NCBI RefSeq assembly: GCF_900496995.4
Contig: NC_044014.1
Coordinates: 2,848,501-2,912,500, forward strand
DNA: 64,000 nt
DNA from: Aquila chrysaetos chrysaetos
Lineage: Eukaryota; Chordata; Aves; Accipitriformes; Accipitridae
Reading direction: 5' to 3'
Both the position numbers and the translations under genes were made by a program. This document shows, one piece after another, positions 37,401 to 52,400 of the stretch. The notes under the pieces are model-generated. The model had not been told where the DNA came from. It worked only from the letters and a program-made list of their open reading frames with translations, and searched no databases. Numbering within the stretch: the first letter of the stretch is position 1; every line of letters begins with the position of its first letter.

Positions 37401-40400
37401 CAGAACTTGCGGATGGTGTAGTCCACCAGAACTATGCAATCTTCCACTGACACGCGGATATTTCCATAAGTCCAGCACCCTTGGTCAGGCCAATACTGAT
37501 AACATTTTTCCTGTACAAACATACAGTGAGTTTTATAAGACTGAGTCTGCTTTCATTGTTGGTCGCTCATAAAAACAATGAAGTTATTTGAAAATAGTGT
37601 ACATAACTAGACATAGGAGCATGCAGAGGTTCTCATCTGGCACAATACAGCTTTAACACTTTGCTAGTGCTATTGATGCTTAAATTTAAGCACAGAAGGT
37701 GAGAATAGCTTTGAAGTTGTTTTTTAACCTAGCCAGACCTAAACAGCTTTTATTTCAGTTTGGTTTTTTTGTTAGGGGGTGCCTCACTGTGGGGACTGTG
37801 ATGTCTTGACTATTTTTAAGCTTTAGATGTAGTCAGTGAGAATTGCGAGGCAGTCCTCATTCGGAGTCATCAGGAACATCCAGATTTAACAGTTCTGGCT
37901 TCTCATACTGGGAATGGGCTCTTCTTATGGACTGCCTTTGCTGTTTGAGCTTCATCAAGCAGTACTACAACGGCAGTAAAATAAAGCAGAAGTACCACCG
38001 TGAAGAGGCAGACAAGGAATGCCCATCCTCATACCTGCGCTGAGCTGACAGTATCTGAATTATCTTTTCGTTATTGTAAAAAAATGCACCCAATAGGTAT
38101 GAAGGCCAACTTCCACACAGCGATACAGCACATCACATCTCATAAAGCACATCCTCATCTCCTTCCCAAGGCCAACTATTGCTGCTTATCCCCATATTTC
38201 CCCATTAGCAGGAGAGGTTGCCCTCGGGGGGCAAGAAAAGCCCAGCTCTCCGGCACTGAGTAGCTTCAGCCTCCTCCCCCTCCTCCCTCCCACAACCACC
38301 AGGGAAACAAGTTGGTTTTTTTTTTCTTGGGCATAAGTTTTTGAGGACTTTATATATATATTTCACATAAGGATGTAGCATGCTCAGTGTGGCAAACTGT
38401 CCCCCAGGGGAAAAGAAAATAACTAAAAAGTATCTTCTGTGTTTCTGATGGTACATTTCCTTAATATTTTAATTTAGCTACTCAAGTCTGCGAAGCAGGA
38501 GTGAAGTTAAATGTTTCACGCTTGTTGCATGTGTCTCAGCATTCAGCCAGTACATGTAGAAAGTCTCACACAACGGGAGGATGGAGATGCATACGAGGAG
38601 GAATGGGGGGACAGGAAGGAACAGCATCACTCTCACAAAGAAGCAGCTTTGTTTTTTAATTGTTTTGTGCATGTGCCAGAGAGAATTTTCAAACCTAATA
38701 CTCAGAAAAAATGAAGACAGTTTTTATCTTCATTTCTAAGCAAACCCATCCACAAGTGCAGCTTTATGCAGCGATGAAAACACAGGCACGAGAATTTGCC
38801 TTTGGCTATGGGTTACACAGGACAAACTTAGCTATCGGAATTTTTTCCTTGAGATCAATTTATATAAATTTCTATTTTGGAGATGAAAACTGCATTTATG
38901 AGCAGAAACTTAGATGTGCTAGAAGGAAGAAGGAGAAGGAAGTGGTCAGAAAGGCGACTGGCCAGACGCTGAGCAGCCACAACTGCTTTTGGAGAGTGCT
39001 CTCACAGAGACATCCCAGAGCAAACTGAAAGCTCTTTACCTCTTTTCTTTCTTTCAGGTTGGTTAACATGACGATAACAGCCGACTTCTGCTCCCATATC
39101 ATTCTCCAGAAATCATTAACTGTTTCTTGCTTCGGTCCTGCAGACAGAATACAGCTCTGCTCAAGAGGGGTGATGGAGACCAGCATATCACAGTACGCAT
39201 GAAGACCCCCTGCCCCTGCGTGCCCACCCAGATCTGTGTTCACTACAGACTGCTCAGGTTTTGAATATACCACATATTTCTTAAAAAAATCCTATTTTCT
39301 TTTACATAATCACATGCACTCAGATCTACATTTCTAGCAGATACCTCCTCTCTTGAAATATTCTTAACGCTCTTTTAAGCAGGCTACGGCAGGAGCATCG
39401 TTTAGGATTTCTGCTTTGCAGGTCTCCCCCATGCCAAGGTCCAACATTACCTGTGACCACAACGAACCACTGCCTGAGAGCAGCTCATCGTGCTGTGCGG
39501 GACAAGAGTATTTCTGAAGGGCAGGGGCAGTTATTGCTTTGTGTCTGGGATTGCGGTGACAAAGTTCCCCAAATTTGTGACTAAATACAGCGCAAGAACT
39601 CGTGCGAAAACGCTGATTTCTATATCAAGATGACTTAGACTGTATTATCAGGAGACATCATTTTTCAAACCCCGAGTAAGGAGATTAAAAAGAAAGAGAA
39701 GGAAAGTGGGGGTGGAGGGGGGAAGGCGAGCCTCTTCACTCAGAGCACTATCTGCGGGTCTAAAGGCAGTGGGTTACCTCACGCTCACTTTAATTTCCTT
39801 TAAACTGTAACCTCTAAATCCCACCTCACATTTGGCCACCATCTGCAGCTGAAAATAACCTTTAAAACACGTCTAAAATAAAATACATTCGGCCATAAGA
39901 GGTACAGAACAGAGAAACGAGAATAAATTACCTTGTGCTGCTATGAATTTATTCTTTTCTTTATAACCCTATGGAAATAAATATCAGAGCAGTTAAAAGA
40001 TGAAATGCCAACATATGCTAGCAGAAAAATACTTATGTAATTCACAGTCAAAGTTTGTAGTTTGGCCATGAGTGGACAACTGTCAACTTACATCTATATA
40101 TGATGCATTAATGTAGTCTGAAGGTGGGACTCCATCGATCTGGGTCAAAATCACTCTGGAATGATCATCTGGAAGAAAACATATTACAAGCATGTTTGCA
40201 CATTAATCAATCTGAAATCTGTTATTTCCTTGCAAGCAGGAGGCCAGGCTAAGCACACACTTCCCAAAGCAGCTCTCTCCTATGTTGTCCCTGGTTCTCA
40301 TGAAGAAACTTTCTGCACAAATGTCTTGCTTTGCTCCCACACCTGGAGGTCACCGGGACTGCAGCTCTACAATACTGGCAGCCCAAACTTCTCCCTATTT

Positions 40401-43400
40401 GCTTGCGCCCAACTAACCTGAGATCCTAAAATATCCACTTGACGTAGCATAATTTGGTAGCACCCCGTGAGAACTAAAGCTTTATAACACAGCACCTGAT
40501 CACCGCTACAGAAAAACCGAACAGGGGAAGATCAATACTAGAGACATGCCACAAAACAGACAGGTTTTGCACATATAACGCATGAAGAACATTTGTGACC
40601 AGGGAAATTGTGTTACTTGAATATTTTCAGCAGATGAACACTATTACCAGTCTGCTCAGTGCCAGAGTTAATTGTCTGATTTAAAAGAAAAGGTAATGTC
40701 TTACATGGCAGGATGTTAGGATATCTGTTTTTCTCCCTGTTTTCTTCCTTATTCGCCATTTCAAATGTTCCCTGCACATATCCAGGTGTTAATGACTAAA
40801 AAAAAAGATACACAAGTCAACGTGTTAGAAAACAGCTAACTCTTGACTGCACATGGCTTAGGGAAAATCTGCATTTATACATATTGCCTTGCATCCAACA
40901 GAATTAAACATTTTTTTTTTTTTTCGCAATAACTTTCATTGCTCTATAAAAGGAAACTACGTCCTGGCAGATTTCACTACGGAAAACGAGTTCAGCAGTT
41001 TTGGAAAAATAAGTAATTTTTCCGCCAGAGATCACAGTTATTTAGAAAATTGTTAAACTCTGAGCTGCTGCTTTAAGCTGCCATCTGCCGCGGTGATTCA
41101 CAGCGCTGTGACCCAGCCGCGTGGATGCGCTGCTCCCTCGAGCTCGGCTCCGACAGCTACTTTTAGCAATAACAGTTGGTTCAACAGCATAAATAGAGTT
41201 TGATTGTTAATGGCTCACTGCTAAGAACATTAAATATCAAACATCTTGCGGAGATCCACAGGTGAGTGCCCAACTCTGGCTGAAAGGGAGGAAGAAAAAA
41301 TAAATCACAATTCTTTTATGCCGCGAGTCGCTGTACGAGCACAAGTCAAATTCTGCAAGTAATCAGCAAGATCTAAGACTGTGGATAAATTTAGTCAAGC
41401 TTAAAAAAAAATATATATAGTCTTGCAGAGTAAGCAAATGAAAGGACAAAAGGGAGAGGAAGAGGGTGAAGATGAGGAGAAGGAGGTGCCCAAGGCCACG
41501 GCAGAAGCTGCTGAGATGCCAGCACCGAGGTCAAGTGGCCGAGCTCGGGCTGCGGCGGAGAGCCCAGGGCAGGGGGAGAGTGGGAAAAGGCACCGTCCAT
41601 CACGAGACATGGCACGAGGCTCCTGCCCTGCACTTTTAGCTGCCCCCTCACCGCGAATGGCGTAAACGAGAAACGAGTTTCATCAAGTTTCTTGTATTGA
41701 ACTCCAAAAAAAAAAAATAGAGCGTCAGCATGTTGGATCCCACCGAGGTTTGGGAACATACAACCACCTTCTTCCACCTTTCTTCTACCTCCCACCGCCC
41801 AGTCTGAATCACACAGGGGAAGGGAAAAAAATGGTAACCGACTGCAGAGCTTAAAGCTCTGCCTGGCAGAGAGCAGGGCTTGGAATTTCCCCTTAAAAAC
41901 AGCAATATGTGTTGTCAGGGTGACATAGGATAAAAGGGGGGGTGCGGGGAGGACTTCACCACCACCACAGAGGAAACAGCAACGTGCGTTTGTGGTTTTG
42001 TTTTTGATTTGTTTTTTTTTTTTTTTTTTTTTTTATATCACTCAAACTTCTGCATGTAAGTAAAAGAGAGAGAAGGTTAAAAAAAGAGTTGAAAAAGAAA
42101 GCTGCTTTTAGCAAACTGCTTAGTTCCTTATTTGAATGAAGCCCATGGTTTTGCTAATTAAAATACATTTACAGTTTATAAAACACAGAAACTTAATTTA
42201 TGTTTTGCGTAAAAAGAAATAATTGGCACTTCAAACATGATTTCTTCAAACTTCAAAAGTCAGGCAACAAATTCTGAATAACCAGTCATATAAGCTCTGC
42301 ATCTTCACATGAAAAATGCATGAAAAGTAATTATCTCTGGCAAAATAATCTCTCCATTCCTTGCTCCCTACTCCTGCAAGGCCCTGACATCTCCCTAGAA
42401 ACCTCCTAATGTCACGCTGCATGGCTTAGAGCAGGTGTTGAACCCTGGTGCAAGGACACAGCCCGTTTCGCTGCTCCCATCCATCTTCAGAGCGGAGGAT
42501 GTGATTCATCGAGGATGCACTTCATCACGTCCTCTCCATCACCCCGTGAATCACGAGGAGCCGATGAGTCTTGGTGGTGCTGGGTCATCTGCTGCCACCG
42601 CAGTCTTATCTGCTCCCACTCCGCAGGAATCCTAAAATCTCTCTGAAGCTTCTGAGGGGCTCGATCTACCCCAGCATCGGTGCATTTTCTCCTTTTTTTC
42701 ACTGCGTGAACCACAGGGATGTCTTAAGTCAAAATTAAAATTTCAAAAGCAAATTCTTAGAGGAAGGTTTTCAGACATCAATCTGAAAATCAAGGCAATA
42801 AACCAGCCATCATAAACTTCAAAAATCCAGCTCATCTTGTGTTATGGATGATAAATAGAGGTAAGCGCCCATACAATACAGAACGGAATATGGGTTTTTT
42901 TCTTCTTTTTTTCTTTTCCTTCTGTTTAGAAAGTACACAGTCTTCTTAGTGCTCTGTGCTCACACAGAAATCAAACAATAAAAAAATGAAGCAACTGAGG
43001 GTAGAAGGACCCTCTGCTATTTTGGCTAGTGTACAAGTGCAACAAGTGCAATATACTTCTTAAGGGTAATTTAGGCTTGAAGGATAAAATCAAAAATACT
43101 ACAGAACACCATTACGCACATAAATCTAAGAGAACTGTCCTCAAAAATCCTTTCCATCCGCTACATGTCTTCATCTATCAGCGCTTGCTCTGTTTATCTT
43201 TTCCCCAGCAAAATCACTTGGGACCTAACTTCTTTGGCTGGTGCACGTGCCTGGCCACCGCTGGCTCACAGGACTCACCATTTTCAGTGTGAATCTGTTT
43301 CAAATTCACAATGGAGACCCTGTATCTGTGTTCCCGGAGACGTCTGACCCCGCTGGCACGTTAGATCAGGCTGTGTGAAGAAAACACCGGAGCGGGCAGA

Positions 43401-46400
43401 GATGCCCCAGCACATCCCCATCAGCTGAGCATCCCCAGCCAAGGCTGCAGTCAGGGTCCACCACGGCTCAGCAGCTCCTGCCCAATGGCTTGTGCAAAGG
43501 GGACAGCTTTGGACCCATCCAAAAACTGCAGGACTTGGCAGCTACGGCTTCGAGGGGCAAATACAGGCGTAACCTCAGCCGGTGGGAGGATGGAGCTGAG
43601 TTCAGGGCCTCCGCGTGCCGGGGGATGCTCTGAAGGAGAGGTCATCGCCCAGATGTCTGTGCTGAAGGGTCTGGATTTCTCAGCCCCTTTCCTTCCAGTG
43701 CTGCAATAACAGGCTTCTGTTTGTCAGCTTTCCTGGTTTATGCTACAATATCAATCACTTTGATTTTCAATTGTCTTTCACCCTTTCTTCCTCTCTGAGG
43801 CTTGAGCAAACAGCTCATATATCCACACAAGCAGCCACAGGAGATATACAGCAGGGAAAAAAAAAAAAACCCGAACACATAAAGCATCAAGCAGACTTGC
43901 TGTGCCATCACCCCCTGTCACTGCTCAGACTGCTCATTTATGGGGACCGGACCCCAGTTTTCAGACTCAGCACTTTTGTGCAGACAGAAACTCACATGCT
44001 CACAGCATGGTGCAGAAAATGATCAAAGCAAAGCAGGTTTTAAATATAAAAATAGATGGCTTGTTTTGCTCCTAACTGCAGAACGAATTAATCAGGAGAG
44101 TCAAAATTCACAAGTGCACATCTTGTCAAATTAGTTTTCACATTCATTTTGTCGACTTCAATAAAAATCTCCACAATGCTCCCTCTCTGATAAGGCAAAG
44201 AAATTATGTGTTTTAAATATATCATCAAACAAATTGCAGATATAAATATGCTACCAATTAAGAAGGTAACTTAACAGACTGTCTAATCAATGCGTGCATC
44301 GGCTTTGACAACTCCGTATTTGACATTTAAGCTACTGCTCTCTGCAACTTGCTTCTGCTGTGAAAGGAAGTGAAAAGAAATAATAAAAAGTATGGAAAAG
44401 GTCCCTGAATGCAGACGTGCAAGAGCAGACTCATTGCACCAGGTTTCTCCATAGAAACCGGCTCTGCAGCAGCTCGCCGCAGACTCTGGTTAAGACTCAT
44501 CTATACAACCACACATGACTGAAGCTCGGGTTATCGGCAGAAAATAAAACCTCCTTTCTGACCAAGGCAATGCTTTAAAGAAAACCCCTTAAAGTTAAGA
44601 TGCTTCATAGAAATGTACGTGTTAACGCACACGGTGCTGCAAATAGGGAAGCAATGGGATGGTAACAAAGAGCAAAATGTCAAATTACCAAAAAAACCCC
44701 CACCAAAACGCAAACCTCACCAGGGCAATATTAAAGGCCACACTGTGTCTTCTCCTCAAAGTACTTCCCATAGAGGTGAAACACTCAGATTCCCAAAAAA
44801 ACCCTCCACCACCACCAAGAAAATCAATGCTGAAGAGATTCATATTCAATTTTCCTCTCCTCCAGCTTTCAGGCAAACACTAAAGATCTTCTTTAAATGT
44901 TAGCAAGTGTCAAACGGTTTATATATTACCAATTTGGCATCGCCATATCATAAAGCAGTTAACGTTCCAGATTTTGTCCACACAAAGGGTTACCAGGCAC
45001 GACAGAGCATGTACGAACAGTACCAGCACACTCGCACAACAAGCGCTGAGGCTCCAAGATACCAGCATCATGCACCAAACATTCTTAAAAGAATTGTTAA
45101 TATTTGCAGGCATTTTGTTTTGCCTCCCTGTTTTTGCCAGGCAACCGTCTGCTCCACATGTGAGGACTTACATTAAACTCCTCCCGGAAGAGCTTCCCTT
45201 CATCCGCTGATCGCATCCGAATTTCCTCTTCAAGATTTTCTACTGGAATAGGGAAATACTTCTTTGGGCCCGAGGGAGACCTACTGAGCAGCATGACTCG
45301 TTGCTGTTCTGTCAGTTCAAGGAAAGTATGTGTTAAAGGCAAGTCCAGAGCAATGGATAACAAGCTATTTCCAACTAAAAATTAATTTTTAGGCTGGAAG
45401 ATACCAAAACATATTTCTCACATGAGACTTCAATCGGTGATAAAGCTGATACAATTGAAATAAAAAACCAAAACCACAGGCCAAGAGAACATAATAAATT
45501 CAAGTGGAACCACTACTGGTGAAATTAATAGTTTCTGTATTTACACAGGATTAAAATGTGACCAAGTTTTGTTTAGAAGAGGAGAAGGTTCCTTCAGCTG
45601 ACGAAGAGTGTCCCAGCCCAGAGCTGCTCTGCCACAGGGCAGGGACAGCTTTTAGCATCTGTCACCAAAGAGATGCTGCTAGATTATTTCACTTGTGAAG
45701 GGGAAATAATAACAGTAATGAAAAATATCTTTAACTTGGCAGACAACAGCAGCTCTGCACCCAGATGAGCTGTTGCAGTTGCTCTCCATTGCCCCAGACG
45801 GCCCCAGCACCGGCTCAGCCCTGGCAGGAGATCGCTCTGCGCCAGCACGGTTCGGAACGGGGATTGCTGCGGGCGCTTCTTGCCACCTAGACCTCGGCTC
45901 GCGGTGGGGAATAAAGCCCCAGGACACCTTCACCTGCTGCCTTCACGGCCCCTCAGGAGCACAACTGGCCACCTGGAAATTCAAATGGGCATCCCCACCA
46001 GCAGCTGGATGAAGTGGAGGGATTAATCATAGAATCGTTTAGGTTGGAAAAGACCTTTAAGATCACCGAGTCCAACCGTCAACCCAACACCCCCATGCCC
46101 ACTAAACCATGTCCTGAAGGGCCACGTCTACACATTTTTTGAACACCTCCAGGGATGGTGACTCCAACACTTCCCTGGGCAGCCTGTTCCAATGCCTGGC
46201 AACCCTTTCAGTAAAGAATTTTTTCCTAATATCCAATCTAAACCTCCCCTGCCGCAACTTGAGGCCATTTCCTCTCGTCCTATCACTAGTTACTTGACAG
46301 AGGAGACCAGCACCCACCTTGCTACACCCTCCTTTCAGGTAGCTGTAGAGAGCGATCAGGTCTCCCCTCAGCCTCCTTTTCTCCAGGCTAATCAACCCCA

Positions 46401-49400
46401 GTTCCCTCAGCCGCTCCTCGTAAGACTTGTGCTCCAGGCCCCTCACCAGCTTGGTTGCCCTTCTCTGGGCACGCTCCAGCACCTCCATGTCTGTCCTGCA
46501 GTGAGGGGCCCAAAACTGAACACAGGACTCGAGGTGTGGCCTCACCAGTGCCCAGTACAGGGGGACAATCACCTCCCTGCTCCTGCTGGCCACACTATTT
46601 CTGATACAGGCCAGGATGCCGTTGGCCTTCTTGGCCACCTGGGCACACCGCTGGCTCACATTCAGCCAGCTGCCGACCAGCACCCCCAGGTCTTTCTCTG
46701 CCGGGCAGCTTTCCAGCCGCTCTTCCCCAACCCTGTAGCGCTGCGTGGGGTTGTTGTGACCCAAGTGCAGGACCCAGCACTTGGTCTTGTTGAACCTCAT
46801 ACAACTGGCCTCAGCCCATCAATCCAGCCTGTCCAGATCCCTCTGTAGAGCCTTCCTGCCCTCCAGCAGATCAACCCTCCTGCCCAACTTGGTGTCATCT
46901 GCAACGCTGTGGCGAAGACAACGGCAAACAGAACGGCAGACCACCTCCCCACATGCCGATAACGACGGGGCGACTTTCAGCAGCTGCACTTGCGAACTAA
47001 ATCTGGCCGGCGGCTGCACTAACCCTTCATCGCCCAAGGGCACTACCCGGCGCCAGGCCACCGCGGGGATCTCCAAACCACGCTCGCCGGGGTTCCTGTG
47101 CCCAAACACCGACCAAGCAGGAAGCCAATGTGTATATTTAGAGGTTTGACTTTCTCTGTGACTGCCACCCTGTTTGTTAACCCACTCTTCAGCTCGTACG
47201 CAGCGACGTGGAACCGCCACGAAGACGTAATACTCTTTATCATTTAAGTTTTTCTCTTTGTTATCGCTAAAATAATTTATAAGCAAGAAAGGGACGGCTC
47301 CTCCATGTTTGCTAGGTTTGAACTGAGCCCCACAGAGCAACCCACCCGAAGGGCTCCCCGCTAACGGAAATAAACCCAGCACATTGAAAAAGCCAGGGGA
47401 AAACATTTTCAGCTCCTGAGAGTGTTTTATTTTAGTGCCGCTGGCTTACAATACTGCCCTATCTCATCCCCTTGCTTGTTTCTCTTTACGTTCAGGAACC
47501 AGCCAGTAATTTCACAAAGAGTTAAGGACCCTTTTTTTCCCCTTTTAAGAAGAAATACTGCAATTCTTTCTCTAAATACAAAGATCACAGTGCCAGAACC
47601 CTGGATCTCAGCTGGCATCCTAATAAAACATATATGAAGAGCACGAGAAACATTTACAAAGAAACATTTGCTGTAGCACAACTTAAAGTGAAAATTATTT
47701 AAAACCAACAACTGCAAGTTAAGATTACATATACACCAATATGGACCTCTATTTTTTCTGCTTTCTCTTTAATAACAATCCTATAACTTATATTACAAAT
47801 AAAAAGCAAACATAACTGAATTCTTAATCAGCAAACAAGCATGTGCGTACACAAACAAAATTCACACCAAGAAGGAAAGCAAATCTCTCCATACCTTGTT
47901 CTTCTAAGATCCCATTTGGCATCTTTTTGTCCCCGGAATTCACAACAGCTTTCCTATGTCTTCTGAACCTGAAATACACACAGCACGTTAATCTGAGTAA
48001 CTATGTTGAAAGGTAAGAAGCATTTTCCCAAACCAGTCTTTACCAACCATGTAATTCTGGAGAAACTCTTTCTGTTCATCTTTGCCGTGAAAACTACCAC
48101 CACCGCAGCACCCTCCTCTACACTGTGATGGAGGCTCCTGCCTCACCATAAGTACGCATTTCATTTCCTTGTTAGATCATATCGAAACAAGACTGAGCCA
48201 GTTCTGCATGCAGCGCTCCACACAGACCTACCTGAAAAAATAGCCAGCCAACAGAATGAAAATGATGAAGACCAAGAGCAGAATCAGCATTGAAGTCAGT
48301 AGGTCCTTGTGTAAATTGTTCTCCTCTGTAGAGTCTGTGGATTGAACACAGCAAATGTGAAACATTGGAGACATGGATTGCTTAATCTGTTGCAGAAACT
48401 GTGCTTGGTGCACCAAAAAATCTGTGGTTCTATGCAGTAATCTACTTGTACTTACTGAAAGCATCACAAATTATTTAATATATGCAAAGCTGAAAGTGAA
48501 AGTTCAATTTTGGCATTTGGGTTGTTTTTTTTTCCCCCCTTCAAAAGCACAACCAAACTACCTGCTGCTGAGAGTATCAAGGATATTTTTTGAAATGACT
48601 GGTTAAGCAAAGATTTTACTTGTAGTTAGAGTAAGTTTAATGGGTACAAGTTAAATTTGAAGCAGTACCCTTATGTGCATCAGCTGTTTCTCAGCCAGAG
48701 AGAAATCACCCAAGAATGCCACCCCTGTATAGATTTTATTTACTCCAGAGATACAACATGTGTTTTAAACACATCTCATCATTTAATAGTCCAAAACACT
48801 GCTGCTGGCTGTACAGGGCTGTAAAGCACATGCTGAGCATGACGGAGGGGGAAGGCAGGAGGCAACAGTGCAAACTGCAGCGTCTTCTATGGCTTGTATT
48901 AGATATAACATATATATTATATTATATATTACTATAAGAACAAGTAGAAATAATGAGACTTTTAACAAATAGAATGGAGATTTAAAAAAATATATCTTTG
49001 TTGTATCTAGTATAAATTGCAAGTCTAATCCTTCTGTTAATAGTGTTTTTATGTATGTGACTGTTTACATTTCAGTTTCATTATGCTTTTGTGACCTTTT
49101 AATTCTGCTGAACGATTCAATATACTAAAATCATTAAAAACCTAACTTGTTTTATTTAAGAACAAAGAACTCTCAGCCTTACCCTTCAGCAAGCAAAATA
49201 CAACCCTGCTACTTGTTTTCCTTTCCAACCAGACGAATAAATCCAAGTTAGTGTAACAGCAGTGGTGGAGACCTCGCCAAGTAGGAAGGATGAGTCCTTC
49301 ACACCTGGAATTTATTGCCCATGCCACAGGACACAGAAAGAGGTTGATCTTTCCTCAGTTACGGCCACAGGAGCCAGCCGAGGCAGCAGCCCACGCTTAG

Positions 49401-52400
49401 GGCATCTACCAGGATGGTTCCCTGTGTGTCCAGACCCCCCAGTTTCTCCATCGTTACACCAGCCTTCCTCAGCCTCCTTCACTTGCACTGTTTAGAAATC
49501 TTACCAATGTACACTCTTCCAAAAGCAATTTTTGTTGCTGCTGGTGTGGGTTTTTTTTTTTCTTTTTAAGCTACATTTACACACTTTTAACGAGTTCTTC
49601 ACCATTCCTACAGAGGGCTTTGAGAACTGCAGCAGTGATTCTCCTAACACATCTTGCATTCACACTTCCCTAAACTCTTTTTGCTTACTTGCAGCAAAGG
49701 CTTTTTGAAGAGATCTTGCACAAGCCATAAAGTGACACGACATAAAGTATCATGAAAGCACAAGACTACAGTAAATATATAGGAGTATGTAACAAACACC
49801 CGCAATATTACAGAAAAGATCTCATATGGATAAACCGACTGACCAGAATTGATCACTGAAAAACCATTTGAGCATTGGTTTGTATCTTGTAAGCAGCTGG
49901 AAACTCTCTGGATGCTCAAACAGGGTGTTAGGGCACAGAAAAACTTCCTTTAGAGGCATAGGTGCAGTAGTGGCATACAAGGAAAAAAGGTATCTCAAGT
50001 CAACATAATAGTACAAAGAAAGCGAAGGCAATAAAATGCATGAAACTTGACATTTAAGTGGTATATAAAGATAAAAGTGACAGGCATGACAAAACTGTAA
50101 TCAGAAACCACCACTTGACAGGGTTTCAGAAAATCACTATTGGAAGGAGTGTCTGGATGAACGTGCATCACCAGAAACAGCTTAACAATTTCTGTGTGGT
50201 ATTTAGCAATACCGCACTCTGTATAGAAACCAAGGTCTGACAAAGAAACAAACAAACAAACAAAAGATCTATTTTTTCCCCTCACAGGCAAAAAGGAGCC
50301 ACTTTAGCCCACTTTTGAAGTTTAGAAATTTCAGACTCAATATCTTGGAATCTCCAGGATTTAGGGGTTTTGTGTTAGTTCTCGTCACTGGCTCTGTGTC
50401 AAGACCCATGACACAAGGGGGGAAAGACAACAAGTTTGAGTCACGAGGCAATTAAAATTTCCCTCAGTTCATTACACAACACAGAAATCACCCGTCTTTT
50501 CCTTTCAGAAGAGCTGATATACTCATACCACCAGTGTCTTTGGAAAACTGATTCCCAGACAAACACAGAAAGCCCTAATCCAACCCAGGAGAAGAGAAAT
50601 TCAACCTCCTGCTGGACTACTGTCTACATTTCTTTAGCTACGGACAGAGCAATTCTCTGCATCAAGATCTCACCTCTCCTCCTCCTACCCGTTTCACAAG
50701 GAAATTAGGTCAAAACCCACAAACAGCCCCTTCTAATTTGTACACAGGCACATCTGCTTTCAAAGCCTTGCAGTGGCACACCAATGGCTTCACCTCTGCA
50801 GAGCCTGTGTGTAAGGCACAGTGTGGTTTTAAACAGTTTCACTTATTACCTGTATTTGCTTCAATATCTGCAATGAAAATTTTATAAATGTAGCCCAAAA
50901 ATTCTAAGAGAAAGTTACAACTGGGCTTAGGCCATTCTAGACTCAGAGGCTGAAAGATCATTAGCAAACACAAGTGTCTACATGTTAAGTGGGATTTTAA
51001 GGGGAGACTGAAAGACAGACCTGTACTACTTTTTTTTAATCAGTGCTGCTTCAAAAATTGACAACTGAAACATATGAGTAAATGCATGCAGCCACTGCCA
51101 GGGAAAATTTTCTACTGCTCCAACACAAAAAGAAAGCTGTGGCCCAAAACCACAGGGCTTTGTGTTCGCAGCCCCACAAAGAAGATCATCCTAAGGGTGG
51201 TTTTTTTTAGAAATACAATGAAAGAGTGACTTTCATCTTGACAAGAGAGGAGGATTATCGCGAGGAGGATGGTGGCAACCCCTCGTGCTTCCCCTGCCAC
51301 CCACCGAGGCTGACTCACTGGTTCTTCCCGGCTTCATTCCCTGTGCGGCTGGCCCAGCTGTCGGAACAGCTCTTTCTGGAAACATATCACCATCTCCTTC
51401 AGGGTTATGATGTTCCCACTCTCCGTATGTGTCAAAAACAAAACCACCCACAAGAAAAAAAGGGAACTAACAGCAGTGTGTGCACATCAGTAACTGCCCT
51501 GTGATCCTCCCTCCACACTCTCTCCCAAACTTTGATTTTCTTCATCCCGTTATCCGTTCCTTTGCAAGTAGGACCTGAACAGTAAAATGGCCTGTGAATA
51601 AAAGTGTGATTAAAACAGTTTTTTCTCCCTCCACAAAAGCAAGCTAACAAGGCAAGGTGCGTGGCTTGCCCTAGAAAGCAAGCCAGGTACCTGAAATTAT
51701 TCTGGTGATTGACAAAGAACAGACAAGATATTGTTTATCTCAGCACAAGAGAAATCCCACAACAACAGGCTCTATTTACTCACAAGTCTGAGCTTCTTTT
51801 CAAAAAACAGGGAACTTAACCCTCCACCTCTCCAAAACTAAAAGTAAACTGCTCTCACCCATTATTTGGGTTAGCCTTCAAGTGGGTTTTTTCCAGGGTC
51901 CATCCTCCATCTCTGCTGTCCCTTCAGCAGACACACAAATGTCCTTTAAACAGTGCTCAGTCAAATCCGACCACAGAGGCTTTCAGGCAGTGACACATGC
52001 CTCTGTTTTGGGTCAGAACTGTTTCAGACATCCAGCTCTGCAAAGGACACCGACCTTCTCCAACATTTATTTTAAATGAAGAGTGGCTGTCACAACCTCT
52101 TGACACAGACCTTATCCATCACATGGCAAACACAGTGCACTCAATCTTAAATAGTGCAATGTTATAAAATTTATGATTATTAATAGACTTCTGGTCAAAT
52201 TTTAATAGAGATGTTTTGTCACCTGCAGGCACAAAACCCAACGCTTCCCAGTTTACCACAATTTTGGTACTTACACACAACTATCAGAGTTAACGCATCC
52301 CCCACATGCGGGATACAGGAGCTCTTAGACACGTCTCTGCTGAAGAGCTCAGTCCAGCTCGCATCAACTTCTGCAGCCAGCATGCCTGGTGGCCGTGCAA

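Noticed and set aside
41391..41795. 134-codon minus-strand frame in a PTPRE intron
   Set aside because: Pro/Ser/Leu-rich translation of a purine-rich tract with no domain and no good splice context.
46192..46848. 218-codon plus-strand frame
   Set aside because: Antisense shadow of the minus-strand CR1 C-terminus; the same shadow occurs at 15357-15896 in the other CR1.
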